56,757 nt of DNA. It comes from Saprospiraceae bacterium. Its GTDB lineage: Bacteria; Bacteroidota; Bacteroidia; Chitinophagales; Saprospiraceae. The first letter of the stretch is position 1. Each line of letters starts with the position of its first letter. Location: contig JAHDHQ010000024.1 in assembly GCA_020631235.1 (NCBI GenBank), forward strand, positions 1 through 56,757. Direction: 5' to 3'. Shown here piece after piece: positions 43,427 through 53,612 of this stretch. Both the position numbers and the translations under genes were made by a program. The notes beneath the pieces are model-generated. The model did not search any database, had not been told where the DNA came from, and worked only from the letters and a program-made list of their open reading frames with translations.

Positions 43427-46125
43427 TTGAACCAAAAGATATATATCCTATTTTTTCTGTTGATCTATGCTTGGAACCTTTCGGCAACCCATAACCGGGC
43501 AGGAGAGATAACCTACAAGCAAATTGGCCCCCTGACCATAGAAGCTACTATTACGACGTATACCAAGGCTTCCAGTACTTCTGCCGATAGAGACAGTTTA
43601 ACCATAAACTGGGGAGATGGTACGAGCACCTTACTGGATAGAGATAATGGTAATGGTGATATCATTACAGGGCAGGACATTAAAATTAATTATTATCGTG
43701 GTACACACACCTATGCCAGTCGCGCGAGTTACACACTCTCGTTTCAAGATCCAAACAGAGTAAGCAATATATTAAATGTAAATTATCCTAATTCGGTCGA
43801 AATCCCTTTCTATTTGGAGACGACCTTTACCTTGTTAAACGCACAATTTGAAGGCTTAAATAATTCAGTTCTCTTGCTACAGCCTCCCTTGGATTTTGCC
43901 TGCCTTGGACAGCGATTTATACATAACCCTACAGCTTTCGATGCAGATGGAGATAGTATATCTTATGAGTTAATTATTCCGATGGAAGGAGAAGGCATTC
44001 CGGTCTCTAATTACCAATTTCCAGATCAGATAGGCCCCAATGCTTTAGAGAATATAATCAGTCTAGATGCCTTGACTGGAGATTTTGTCTGGGATGCCCC
44101 GCAAATTGCAGGAGAATATAATATAGCTTTAAAAGTAAACGAACACAGAAATGGGACTATTATAAGTAGTACTATTCGTGATATGCAAATCTTTGTAGAT
44201 ATCTGCAATAATCAGCCTCCCGTCATTGAAACCATCGATGAAATATGCGTAGTAGCCGGTGAGAAAATTGATATCCAATTAAACATAAATGATTTGGATG
44301 AAGGTCAGCAGGTTATTTTATCTGCCACTGGAGGACCTTTCTTTGTAGATCAATCAAAAGCGGTGATAAGTGGACCAGATGAATTTACTACACCGCCTTT
44401 TACTGCACAACTCATTTGGCAAACCAACTGTAGCCATATAAGAGAGCAATTTTATCAGGTGGTTATTCGGGCTCAAGACGATTTTGGGGCCTTAGGCCAA
44501 GGTTTAGTTACCTTAAAAACCATTCGAATCAAAGTTTTAGGTCCGCCTCCAGAAAATGTGGAATCAGCCAAAGTTATGAATGCTGTCTTTTTGACATGGG
44601 ATAAACCCTACCATTGCGATTTAGCAGCTACAGAAAAATTTGTAGGGTTTAGTGTTTGGCGGAAAGAAGGCAGTAATCCAAATGTGCCAGAGGAATGTTT
44701 TAATGGATTAGATGGAATGGCTTATGAGAAAATAGAGTTTATAACCAACGAATTTGAAGACGATAAATACACCTACACCGATGAAACAGTAGATTTAAGT
44801 AAGATTTATTGCTACCGGATAGTAGGTGAGTTTGCAGAGCTCACAGACGATGGAATTTCATTTAATAGAGTGGAGAGTATTGCGAGTGAAGAAACATGTA
44901 TCCAACTTACGAAAGATGTGCCTTTTATAACTCAGGTTTCTGTGGCTGAAACATCAGATGTAGATGGTAAAATAGATGTGGCGTGGATAAATCCTGCGGC
45001 TTCAGACTTTGATACGTTATTGTTACCAGGTCCTTATCAATTTGAGTTGAAACGGGCAAGCCTTGGTTCGGCTTTTGAAACCATACAAACATGGAATGAA
45101 TTAGTGTATTCTGATTTTACTATCAGTAATTATGAAGACAATGGTTTAAACACAAGAGATCTTCAATATGTATATCAAATGCTTATCCAGCCTGTAGGTG
45201 ATACCAAAGCGTCTACAGCAGCAAGCAGTGTGTTTTTGAATGTACAAGGGAATGATAAACGAAATATGTTGTCTTGGGATGTCCAAGTTCCTTGGCAAAA
45301 CTATTTGCATTACATCTATAGGTTTAATGACGATGTATCCAGTTTTGAATTGATTGACTCCAGCACTACTAATGCTTATACAGACTTTAATTTAGAAAAT
45401 GGACAAGAGTATTGCTATTTTGTTTCCACGATAGGTACCTATGGTATGACGGGTTTCCCAGAACCCATCATTAATGATTCGCAGGAAAATTGTGGTACAC
45501 CTGTAGATTACTACCTCCTTGTCCACCAGATCTCAACTTGTTTTCCATTTGTGATTTGTTAGCAGAAGACCCAACGGCAGAAGAACTATATAATACCTTG
45601 AGTTGGAGTTTAGAGCTTTTAGAGTGTCCTGAGAATGAAGATGTGGTTGCATTTAATATTTACAGCTTAAACGTACAAAATGGATTATACGAATGGCTCG
45701 CTGAAATTCCTGTGGGTGAGTTTGTGTATGAGGATTTTAGAGAAAATATAGTTTCTGGGTGCTATAAGATTAGCGCACTAGATGAAGTAGGCAATGAAAG
45801 TATGCTATCATCGGCGATTTGCGCAGAATCTTGTGCTATATATGAACTGCCTAATACTTTTACTCCCAATGCAGATGGATCTAATGATCTTTTTGTACCT
45901 AGGAAAAACCTATTTATAGAGTCGGTAAACTTTACAGTGTATAATCGATGGGGGAATTTGATATTTGAGACGAATGATCCTGAACTAAATTGGAATGGAA
46001 ATGCATTAAATGGAAATCCAGTAGATGATGCAAGCTATTACTATGTTTGTGAGCTTTTACAAACTGTCGATGGAGAACTAGTGGTCGTCGACCTGCTGGA
46101 AGGGTATATTGAGGTTCTAAGATGA
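43427..46125 (+). pseudogene. Fibronectin-type secreted protein with gliding-motility C-terminal domain, frameshifted
   Basis: The first frame (43427-45562, 711 codons) starts at TTG, forced by a TAG two codons upstream. It has a signal peptide (MNQKIYILFFLLIYAWNLSA), a PKD/Ig-like N-terminal half ('AGEITYKQIGPLTIEATITTY') and fibronectin-like modules, then runs into nonsense (VHQISTCF). The natural continuation 'LPPCPPDLNLFSICDLL' lies in the next frame (to 46125). It ends with a type B gliding-motility-associated domain ('LPNTFTPNADGSNDLFVPR', 'FTVYNRWGNLIFE', 'LNGNPVDDASYYYVCELL'). One lost base at about 45505-45520 explains it. Likely a SprB/RemA-type surface protein or remnant. Confidence 0.82.
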
Positions 46126-46595
46126 TTAAACTGAGGGTATAATATTTTTAAAAATAAACTTTATGCACTCAATAAAAAATGGCCAAGTTTAATCATATTA
46201 ATTGTGTTTAGGGTAAAGCTCACACTTAATTGGTTTTTGACACCTGTAAATCTAGTCTTGGGTCGAATTTAGTGTTATCATAATTTAATTGAGAACAACA
46301 ATTCCTAATTTACGGCAGTGAAAAATCATTCAATCACCTACTTATTTATCAGAAACTTTTGAAATTTGGCTTTTAAGAAAGTACAATTGATGGTCTGAGA
46401 TGGCAAGTTTTAAAATAATGAAAAGTAAAAAGATCAGATTGGTATTTCCCCCAAAAAAAAGTTAGCAAAATAAACTCCTTTGCTGCACAACTTATTTTGT
46501 ACTGATTTAGAGGTCAAATATCAAGATTCCGTGAATATGCACAAAGCAGATTCATTTCCAACATAGTTGAATAAGCATAATAATTAATTTAGTTT

Positions 46596-46628
46596 ATGGC
46601 AGTTAATGTAGATGCATTAGTTGTCTGA
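46596..46628 (+). CDS. Leader peptide of the ilv operon (MAVNVDALVV)
   Basis: A 10-codon reading frame, ATG GCA GTT AAT GTA GAT GCA TTA GTT GTC TGA. Four valine and one leucine codons, three of them (Leu-Val-Val) directly before the stop, would stall a ribosome when branched-chain aminoacyl-tRNAs are short. The stop codon lies inside the left arm of the terminator. This is the layout of classic transcription-attenuation leaders such as those of ilv operons in enterobacteria. Too short for gene finders. Confidence 0.75.
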   Translation: MAVNVDALVV

Positions 46629-46659
46629 GGAATCTATGTATTGATTTCAGATTTTTTTT
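46624..46659 (+). terminator. Attenuator terminator upstream of ilvD
   Basis: Left arm TCTGA-gg-AATC (46624-46634), 8-nt loop, right arm GATTTCAGA (46643-46651), nine base pairs with a 2-nt bulge, followed by eight T residues (46652-46659). It sits 14 nt before the ilvD ATG (46674) and overlaps the leader-peptide stop. A stalled ribosome on the Leu-Val-Val codons would cover the left arm and let transcription continue. Confidence 0.8.
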
Positions 46660-46673
46660 GATAATAGTTAATA

Positions 46674-48350
46674 ATGATACTAAATAAACACAGTCAGCAA
46701 TTAACACAAGTAGATTCACAACCTGCTTCTAAAGCTATGCTTCATGCCATTGGATTAACAAAAGATGATTTTAGAAAACCATTTGTAGGCATTGGAAGTA
46801 CAGGCTATGAAGGTAATCCTTGTAATATGCATTTAAACACATTAGCAGAACTCGTAAAAAAAGGAACTAATGATGCAGATATAGTTGGTTTGATTTTTAA
46901 TACAATCGGCATAAGTGATGGCATATCTATGGGGACGCCTGGGATGCGATTTTCATTACCATCCAGAGATATAATTGCTGATTCAATGGAGTCTGTAGTA
47001 GAAGCAATGGCTTATGATGGTCTTATCACAGTTGTTGGTTGTGATAAGAATATGCCAGGAGCACTAATGGCAATGTTAAGATTAAATAGACCTTCAATTT
47101 TAATTTACGGAGGAGCTATAAAATCGGGTTGTTACAAGAATAAAAAACTAGATATAGTTTCTGCTTTTGAAGCATATGGGAAAAAAATTGTAGGAGAGAT
47201 AGATCAAATGGAATATGATAGTATCATTGAGAATGCTTGCCCTGGAGCAGGAGCTTGTGGCGGAATGTATACTGCTAATACCATGGCTTCAGCAATTGAA
47301 GGATTAGGTATGTCATTACCATATAATGCATCTAATCCTGCAGATAGTGTCTTAAAAAAACATGAATGCAAAATTGCAGGTAAAGCCATAAAAAAGCTAC
47401 TTGAATTGGATTTAAAGCCTCGAGATATTGTGACAAAAAGATCAATTGATAATGCCATTCGATTAGTTACAGTTCTAGGTGGTTCTACTAATGCTGTTTT
47501 ACATTTTTTAGCCATTGCCCATGCAGCAGAAGTCGATTATACTCTAGATGATTTTCAAGCTATTTCTGATGCAACGCCTTTACTAGCTAACCTAAAGCCA
47601 AGTGGTAAATATTTGATGGAAGATCTTCACAAGATAGGAGGTATTCCATCCATAGTAAAATATTTGATTAAAGAAGGTTTAATAGATGGCACTTGTTTGA
47701 CAATTACAGGGGACTCTTTAGAGGAAAATGTCAAAGATGCCAAGGATATTGATAAAACACAAGATATAATAAAACCAATCACAAGTCCGATTAAACCAAC
47801 TGGCCATCTCAGGATTTTAAAAGGAAATTTGGCTTCCGAGGGAGCTGTGGCTAAAATAACAGGAAAAGAAGGTAAGCTCTTCTCGGGTATTGCAAAAATC
47901 TATAATTCTGAAGAGGAGGCAAATTTAGGGATACAGTCAAGAGAGGTCCGCAAAGGGATGGTAGTAGTCATTAGATATGTAGGGCCTAAAGGAGGACCAG
48001 GAATGCCTGAAATGCTAAAACCAACTTCGGCCATTATTGGTGCAGGTTTGGGAAATGAAGTAGCCTTAATTACGGATGGTCGGTTTTCTGGCGGGTCTCA
48101 TGGTTTTGTTGTTGGGCATATTTCCCCTGAGGCACAAGTGGGTGGCAATATTGCATTACTGAAAGATGGTGATACAATAACTATTGATGCAGTTAAAAAC
48201 ACCATACATGCTGATGTATCCGACGAGGAATGGAAGTTAAGAAGAGAAAAATGGGTACAGCCTCAGCTAAGAGTAACGAAAGGCACTTTATATAAATATG
48301 CTAAAACAGTATCGAGTGCATCGATTGGATGTGTGACAGATGTATATTAA
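46674..48350 (+). CDS. ilvD: Dihydroxy-acid dehydratase
   Basis: A 558-residue Fe-S enzyme that makes the 2-oxo acids of valine and isoleucine. Cluster-binding cysteines are in 'GCDKNMPG' and '[16 protein letters not shown]'. Other marks are '[15 protein letters not shown]' and the C-terminal '[21 protein letters not shown]'. Length is normal. It is the first structural gene of the ilv operon, 16 nt ahead of ilvB. Confidence 0.97.
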   Translation: MILNKHSQQLTQVDSQPASKAMLHAIGLTKDDFRKPFVGIGSTGYEGNPCNMHLNTLAELVKKGTNDADIVGLIFNTIGISDGISMGTPGMRFSLPSRDIIADSMESVVEAMAYDGLITVVGCDKNMPGALMAMLRLNRPSILIYGGAIKSGCYKNKKLDIVSAFEAYGKKIVGEIDQMEYDSIIENACPGAGACGGMYTANTMASAIEGLGMSLPYNASNPADSVLKKHECKIAGKAIKKLLELDLKPRDIVTKRSIDNAIRLVTVLGGSTNAVLHFLAIAHAAEVDYTLDDFQAISDATPLLANLKPSGKYLMEDLHKIGGIPSIVKYLIKEGLIDGTCLTITGDSLEENVKDAKDIDKTQDIIKPITSPIKPTGHLRILKGNLASEGAVAKITGKEGKLFSGIAKIYNSEEEANLGIQSREVRKGMVVVIRYVGPKGGPGMPEMLKPTSAIIGAGLGNEVALITDGRFSGGSHGFVVGHISPEAQVGGNIALLKDGDTITIDAVKNTIHADVSDEEWKLRREKWVQPQLRVTKGTLYKYAKTVSSASIGCVTDVY

Positions 48351-48365
48351 AATAGGCAGGTTAGA

Positions 48366-50072
48366 ATGGTTAAAAACAATGAAAAGAAGAAAATTAGTGG
48401 TGCTCAAGCCGTAGTAAAGTGTTTGATTGCTGAAGGCGTTGATTTAATTTTTGGATATCCAGGAGGAGCAATAATGCCGGTGTATGATGCATTGTATGAT
48501 GTAGAGGAAGAATTAAAGCATGTTTTGACTCGACATGAACAAGGAGCAGTCCATGCAGCACAAGGATATGCAAGAGCTACTGGAAAAGTAGGTGTTTGCA
48601 TTGCTACATCTGGTCCAGGTGCTACTAATTTAATTACTGGCATAGCGGATGCACAGGTTGATAGCACTCCACTTGTGTGTATTACTGGTCAAGTGGCAGC
48701 CCATCTTCTGGGCTCGGACGCCTTTCAAGAAACTGATGTCATAGGCATTTCAATGCCGGTTACTAAATGGAATTTCCAAGTAACAAATGCGCAAGAAATT
48801 CCTTTTGCTCTTGCTAAAGCATTCTTTATAGCAAGATCAGGCAAACCAGGCCCTGTACTTGTGGATATTACAAAAGACGCCCAATTTGAGCCATTTCACT
48901 TTAATTATACAACCTTCACTGGTATGAGAAGTTATTTACCTATACCAAAGTTCAATAAGGGAATGTGCGAAAAGGTGATTGAGCAGATAAATGAGGCAGA
49001 AAGGCCATTAATTTTGTTTGGGCAAGGTGTTATACTTGGAAATGCGGAAAGCGAATTTAAAGACTTCATTGAAAAATCTGGTATCCCTTCAGCATGGACT
49101 ATACTTGGACTCTCAGCCTTAGATTCTGATCACTACTTGAATGTTGGAATGTTAGGCATGCATGGAAATTATGCTCCAAATAAATTGACGAATGAATGTG
49201 ATTTGCTCATTGCTATCGGAATGAGGTTTGATGATCGAGTAACAGGTAATTTAGAAAAATATGCAAAACAGGCCCAAATTGTTCATATTGAGATTGATGA
49301 AGCTGAAATCAATAAAAATGTATTTGCAAATTATCCATTAATAGGGGATGTAAAAGAGATTCTACCTTATTTGACTGCGCATATCGAAGCAAGAACACAT
49401 CCTGAATGGCTCCAGCAATTCAGAGAATTAGAAAAAGAAGAAATCGAAGCAGTTATATATCAAGAACTAAACCCAGTGGTTGATCAATTATCTATGGGCG
49501 AGGTTTTGAATTTAATCAATGAAGTTTCCGACAATAAAAATGTTATAGTTTCTGATGTAGGACAACATCAAATGATTACTTGTAGGTATGCTAAATTTAA
49601 AGCATCTAAATCTTCGATTACTTCTGGAGGTTTAGGCACGATGGGCTTTTGTCTGCCCGCGGCTATTGGGGCAAAAATGGGTGAACCAAACAAAGAAGTT
49701 ATTGCTATAGTCGGCGATGGAGGTTTCCAAATGACACTTCAAGAACTAGGTACTATTTTTCAATTTAAAACAGCTGTTAAAATTATTCTTTTAAATAATG
49801 AATTCTTGGGAATGGTGCGACAATGGCAGGAATTATTTTTTGATAAGCGGTATGCTTCAACGACAATGATTAACCCAGATTTCCAAACTATTGTGGCTGG
49901 ATATGGTATTGAAACTAATAAAGTAAAACAAAGAAAGTATCTCAAAGGAGCTATTAAAACTATGTTGGATTTTGAAGGCCCTTATTTTCTAGAGGTAATG
50001 GTAGGTAAAGAAAACAATGTATTTCCTATGGTTGCAACCGGAGATTCAGTGGCTGATATAAGATTAAAATAA
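48366..50072 (+). CDS. ilvB: Acetolactate synthase, large catalytic subunit
   Basis: A 568-residue TPP enzyme that condenses pyruvate with pyruvate or 2-oxobutyrate. The catalytic glutamate is in 'RHEQGAVHAAQGYARATG'; the TPP-binding motif is 'GDGGFQMTLQELGTI ... ILLNN'; the FAD-binding middle domain has 'IGMRFDDRVTG'. Its stop overlaps the ilvN start by one base (TAATG), a sign of tight coupling of the two subunits. Confidence 0.97.
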   Translation: MVKNNEKKKISGAQAVVKCLIAEGVDLIFGYPGGAIMPVYDALYDVEEELKHVLTRHEQGAVHAAQGYARATGKVGVCIATSGPGATNLITGIADAQVDSTPLVCITGQVAAHLLGSDAFQETDVIGISMPVTKWNFQVTNAQEIPFALAKAFFIARSGKPGPVLVDITKDAQFEPFHFNYTTFTGMRSYLPIPKFNKGMCEKVIEQINEAERPLILFGQGVILGNAESEFKDFIEKSGIPSAWTILGLSALDSDHYLNVGMLGMHGNYAPNKLTNECDLLIAIGMRFDDRVTGNLEKYAKQAQIVHIEIDEAEINKNVFANYPLIGDVKEILPYLTAHIEARTHPEWLQQFRELEKEEIEAVIYQELNPVVDQLSMGEVLNLINEVSDNKNVIVSDVGQHQMITCRYAKFKASKSSITSGGLGTMGFCLPAAIGAKMGEPNKEVIAIVGDGGFQMTLQELGTIFQFKTAVKIILLNNEFLGMVRQWQELFFDKRYASTTMINPDFQTIVAGYGIETNKVKQRKYLKGAIKTMLDFEGPYFLEVMVGKENNVFPMVATGDSVADIRLK

Positions 50073-50647
50073 TGTATAAACTCAAAGAAAAATATACAAT
50101 TTCTGTTTTTACCGAGGATGTGGTCGGCATTCTAAATAGAGTCACCATCATCTTTACTAGAAGGAAAATAAATATTGAAAGTATTGCGGCTGGCGAAAGT
50201 GAGCTAGATGGCATTTATCGATATACTATTGTTATAACAGAATGTGAGGAGAATGTAATAAAAATAATCAAACAGCTTGAAAAGCAAGTTGAGGTAATTA
50301 AAGCAGTGTATCATCTAGATAATGATGTTGTCTTCCAAGAAATTGCACTGTATAAGGTGAAAACTAGTGTTTTAGCTTCGGGAGGGAAGGCCGAAAATAT
50401 TGTCAGAGCGCATAATGCGCGTGTTTTAACAGTGGAAACAGCATTTACAGTTTTAGAGAAAACAGGACATAAAGAAGAAACACAGAGTCTGTTTGAGGAA
50501 CTGAAACCTTTTGGAATTCTTGAGTTTGTAAGATCAGGAAGGGTGGCTATAACAAAGCCCATGAAAACGCTTGCTTCGATTGTAGAAGCCATGGAAAAAG
50601 AAACAGAAAGCCAAGATAATATTTCTAATCTATTTAACTTAAAATGA
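50072..50647 (+). CDS. ilvN: Acetolactate synthase, small regulatory subunit
   Basis: A 191-residue subunit that stimulates IlvB and gives feedback inhibition by valine. The N-terminal ACT domain ('[34 protein letters not shown]') is followed by a second ACT-like domain ('IALYKVKT', '[14 protein letters not shown]'). It is longer than E. coli IlvN/IlvH but typical for Bacteroidota. It overlaps ilvC by 4 bp (ATGA). Confidence 0.94.
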   Translation: MYKLKEKYTISVFTEDVVGILNRVTIIFTRRKINIESIAAGESELDGIYRYTIVITECEENVIKIIKQLEKQVEVIKAVYHLDNDVVFQEIALYKVKTSVLASGGKAENIVRAHNARVLTVETAFTVLEKTGHKEETQSLFEELKPFGILEFVRSGRVAITKPMKTLASIVEAMEKETESQDNISNLFNLK

Positions 50648-52119
50648 AAATGAGCAATTATTTTAACAGTATTCCTTGGAATAAAAAAATAAGCGAACTT
50701 GGGAAGTGTGATTTTATGGAGCCAGAAGAGTTTGATAATGGAGTTAACTTATTGAAAGGTAAGAAAATTGTTATTGTTGGATGTGGATCGCAAGGACTAA
50801 ATCAAGGATTAAACATGAGGGATAGTGGCTTAGATGTTTCATATTCCTTGAGAGCTTCATCTATAAAAAATGAAAGAGATTCGTTTATTAATGCTAAGGC
50901 ACATGATTTTAAAGTAGGGACTCATAATGAGATGATTCCTTCCGCTGATTTGGTGATAAATTTAACGCCTGACAAACAACATACCTCTGTCATAAAGGAA
51001 ATTGTTCCATTAATGAAGAAGGACTCAGTATTATCTTATTCTCATGGTTTTAATATGGTTGAAGAGGGAATGAAAATTAGAGAAGATATCACTGTGATAA
51101 TGATGGCCCCAAAATCACCTGGAACAGAGGTTAGAGAGGAATTTATTAGAGGCTTTGGAGTGCCATCATTAATTGCTGTCCACTCAGAAAATGATCCAGA
51201 AAAAAAAGGACTTTTATATGCAAAAGCCTACGCAGTAGCTACTGGGGCCCATAAGGCAGGTGTCCTACATTCTTCGTTTGTGGCAGAAGTCAAAAGCGAT
51301 TTAATGGGTGAACAAACTATATTGTGTGGAATGCTACAAACAGGTTCTTTATTATCATTTGATAAAATGATTGATAATGGAATAGCCCCAGGATATGCTG
51401 CAAAATTAGTACAGTTTGGCTGGGAGAAATTAACAGAAGCATTAAAACATGGTGGAATAACAAATATGATGGACCGATTAAATAATCCATCCAAAATTAA
51501 AGCTTTCGAATTATCTGAGGAACTTAAATCTATTTTAGCCCCTCTTTTTCAATTACATATGAATAATATTATGTCTGGCAAATTTTCTGAAAGGATGATG
51601 AAAGATTGGACAAACAATGATGTGGAGCTTCTTACGTGGCGAAAGCAAACCCAAGAAACATCTTTTGAAAAAAGTGAAACGACTGAAAAATATATTAATG
51701 AACAGACTTATTTTGATGCTGGTATTCTAATGATAGCTTTTTTGAAGGCAGGGGTAGAATTAGCATTTGAAACTATGACAGAAGGTGGAATCAAAGCCGA
51801 ATCCGCATATTACGAATCTTTGCACGAAGCTCCTTTAATTGCTAACACTATTGCAAGGAATAAGCTTTATGAAATGAATAAAATTATTTCCGATACAGCT
51901 GAATACGGTTGCTATTTATTTAATCATGCATGCGAACCTTTATTGAGAGATTTTGTAGATGGGCTTGATAGTGAGGTTATCGGCATCCCATTTTCTTTAT
52001 CGAATGAAATAGATAATGGTAGATTGATAGAAATTAACGAAAGTATACGTTCACATCCAATAGAAATAATTGGAACTAAATTGAGAAACTTTATGACATC
52101 AATGAAAGATTTAAGTTAG
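50644..52119 (+). CDS. ilvC: Ketol-acid reductoisomerase, class II (long form)
   Basis: A 491-residue enzyme that isomerises and reduces acetolactate. The Rossmann motif is '[21 protein letters not shown]'; the catalytic region carries '[12 protein letters not shown]', '[15 protein letters not shown]' and '[18 protein letters not shown]'. Two C-terminal knotted domains make it the long class II form, as in E. coli. The ATG at 50644 overlaps the ilvN stop; a second ATG two codons later is also possible. Confidence 0.96.
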   Translation: MKMSNYFNSIPWNKKISELGKCDFMEPEEFDNGVNLLKGKKIVIVGCGSQGLNQGLNMRDSGLDVSYSLRASSIKNERDSFINAKAHDFKVGTHNEMIPSADLVINLTPDKQHTSVIKEIVPLMKKDSVLSYSHGFNMVEEGMKIREDITVIMMAPKSPGTEVREEFIRGFGVPSLIAVHSENDPEKKGLLYAKAYAVATGAHKAGVLHSSFVAEVKSDLMGEQTILCGMLQTGSLLSFDKMIDNGIAPGYAAKLVQFGWEKLTEALKHGGITNMMDRLNNPSKIKAFELSEELKSILAPLFQLHMNNIMSGKFSERMMKDWTNNDVELLTWRKQTQETSFEKSETTEKYINEQTYFDAGILMIAFLKAGVELAFETMTEGGIKAESAYYESLHEAPLIANTIARNKLYEMNKIISDTAEYGCYLFNHACEPLLRDFVDGLDSEVIGIPFSLSNEIDNGRLIEINESIRSHPIEIIGTKLRNFMTSMKDLS

Positions 52120-52121
52120 AT

Positions 52122-53375
52122 ATGGGACTATACTTTCCAAATTTAAATGATATTAGAAAAGCAGCCAATAGGATAGATGAAGTAGTTGTAAGGTCTTCAT
52201 TGCAACGTAATGATTATTATTCTGAAAAATACAAGGCTAATGTTCTATTTAAACGTGAAGATTTGCAACAAGTTAGGTCTTATAAAATTAGAGGAGCATT
52301 TAACAAAATATGCTCTTTAAAGAAAGAAGAACTACGAAACGGAGTAGTTGCTGCCAGTGCAGGTAATCACGCACAAGGTGTCGCCGTATCTTGTTTTAAA
52401 TTGAAAGCAAAAGGTTACATTTTTATGCCTTCACCCACTCCCAAACAAAAAATAGAACAAGTGAATATGTTTGGTCGAGGATATGTGGAAGTAAGACTCA
52501 TAGGTGATAGTTTTGATGATGCATTGGCTGAAGCTAAATTATTTGCCGAAAAAAATAAATTAGTTTTTGTCCATGCATTTGATGATAAGAAAATTATTGA
52601 AGGTCAAGGAACTATTGGGTTTGAAATTTTAGAGCAGTCAAAGGACCCTATTGATTTTTTATTTCTTCCTATTGGAGGAGGTGGGCTGGCTGCTGGTGTT
52701 TCATCTGTGTTTTCTCAATTATCGAAGAAAACAAAGATTATAGGTGTAGAGCCTAGTGGTGCTCCCTCAATGCAAACTTCTATTCAAAATCAATCAACCG
52801 TTGAACTTGATAATATAGATATGTTTGTAGATGGTGCCGCGGTTAAACAGGTGGGTAAACTAAATTTTAGTATTTGTAAGGCAACTTTGCATGATGTTAC
52901 CACCGTTTCTGAAGGTAAAATTTGCCAGACTCTTCTCGAATTATATAATAAACAGGCCATAGTTGTGGAACCGGCCGGAGCTTTAACCACAGCTGTACTT
53001 GATGACTATAAAGAGGACATTAAGAGTAAAACAGTGGTTTGTCTTATTAGTGGCTCGAATAACGATATTACCCGGACTGCAGAAATTAGAGAACGAGCTA
53101 TGTTACATGCAGGACTAAAGCACTATTTTATTATCCGTTTCCCGCAAAGAGCAGGTGCTTTAAGGGAGTTTTTAAATGAAGTTCTGGGGCCCCAAGATGA
53201 TATTACTCATTTTGAATATTCTAAAAAGCATAATAGAAATTCGGGTCCAGCAGTTGTGGGAATTGAAATTCCCCATTCGGATGAGATAGATAGACTCAAA
53301 AAGAGTATGATTGAAAAGAATTTTTTTGGAGAATATCTTAATGAAAGCCCAAATCTTTTTCAATTTCTAGTCTAA
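52122..53375 (+). CDS. ilvA: Threonine ammonia-lyase (biosynthetic threonine dehydratase)
   Basis: A 417-residue PLP enzyme that converts threonine to 2-oxobutyrate for isoleucine synthesis. The PLP lysine is in 'VRSYKIRGAFNK'; the phosphate-binding loop is 'LPIGGGGLAAGV'. The C-terminal ~90 residues form an ACT-like regulatory domain ('YFIIRFPQRAGALREFLNEVLG ... FEYSKKHNR'). Two bases after ilvC. With the four genes before it, the operon holds all the isoleucine-specific steps except the transaminase ilvE; no leu genes are present. Confidence 0.95.
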   Translation: MGLYFPNLNDIRKAANRIDEVVVRSSLQRNDYYSEKYKANVLFKREDLQQVRSYKIRGAFNKICSLKKEELRNGVVAASAGNHAQGVAVSCFKLKAKGYIFMPSPTPKQKIEQVNMFGRGYVEVRLIGDSFDDALAEAKLFAEKNKLVFVHAFDDKKIIEGQGTIGFEILEQSKDPIDFLFLPIGGGGLAAGVSSVFSQLSKKTKIIGVEPSGAPSMQTSIQNQSTVELDNIDMFVDGAAVKQVGKLNFSICKATLHDVTTVSEGKICQTLLELYNKQAIVVEPAGALTTAVLDDYKEDIKSKTVVCLISGSNNDITRTAEIRERAMLHAGLKHYFIIRFPQRAGALREFLNEVLGPQDDITHFEYSKKHNRNSGPAVVGIEIPHSDEIDRLKKSMIEKNFFGEYLNESPNLFQFLV

Positions 53376-53612
53376 ATTTTTAATCTTATTCAAATCTAAG
53401 GTTGTTGATATGTCGCTCAGAACAAAGGAGGTGTAGAGTTTTATTTTCTGCTATTTGTATGTTTTCCATGAATTCAAACACACTAGCACCTTATTCAGAT
53501 TATAATTATTTATACATATCCTATCTTTTATCTAGATTAACCAAACATAATGTGGTTTCAGTTTACTCGATTGAGTTAGCGTTCCAAAACACATTTTAAA
53601 AATCGAATATAG

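Larger units (their letters stand above)
46126..46673 (+). other. 548-bp spacer with the ilv leader region
   Basis: AT-rich; no gene longer than the leader peptide. The last ~80 bp carry the attenuator described separately. The first ~400 bp show no clear feature except a small palindromic stretch (TATTTTTAAAAATA near 46143). Confidence 0.6.

Noticed and set aside
53402-53599. 65-codon plus-strand frame after ilvA.
   Set aside because: No signal peptide, family motif or conservation clue; composition looks like spacer sequence.
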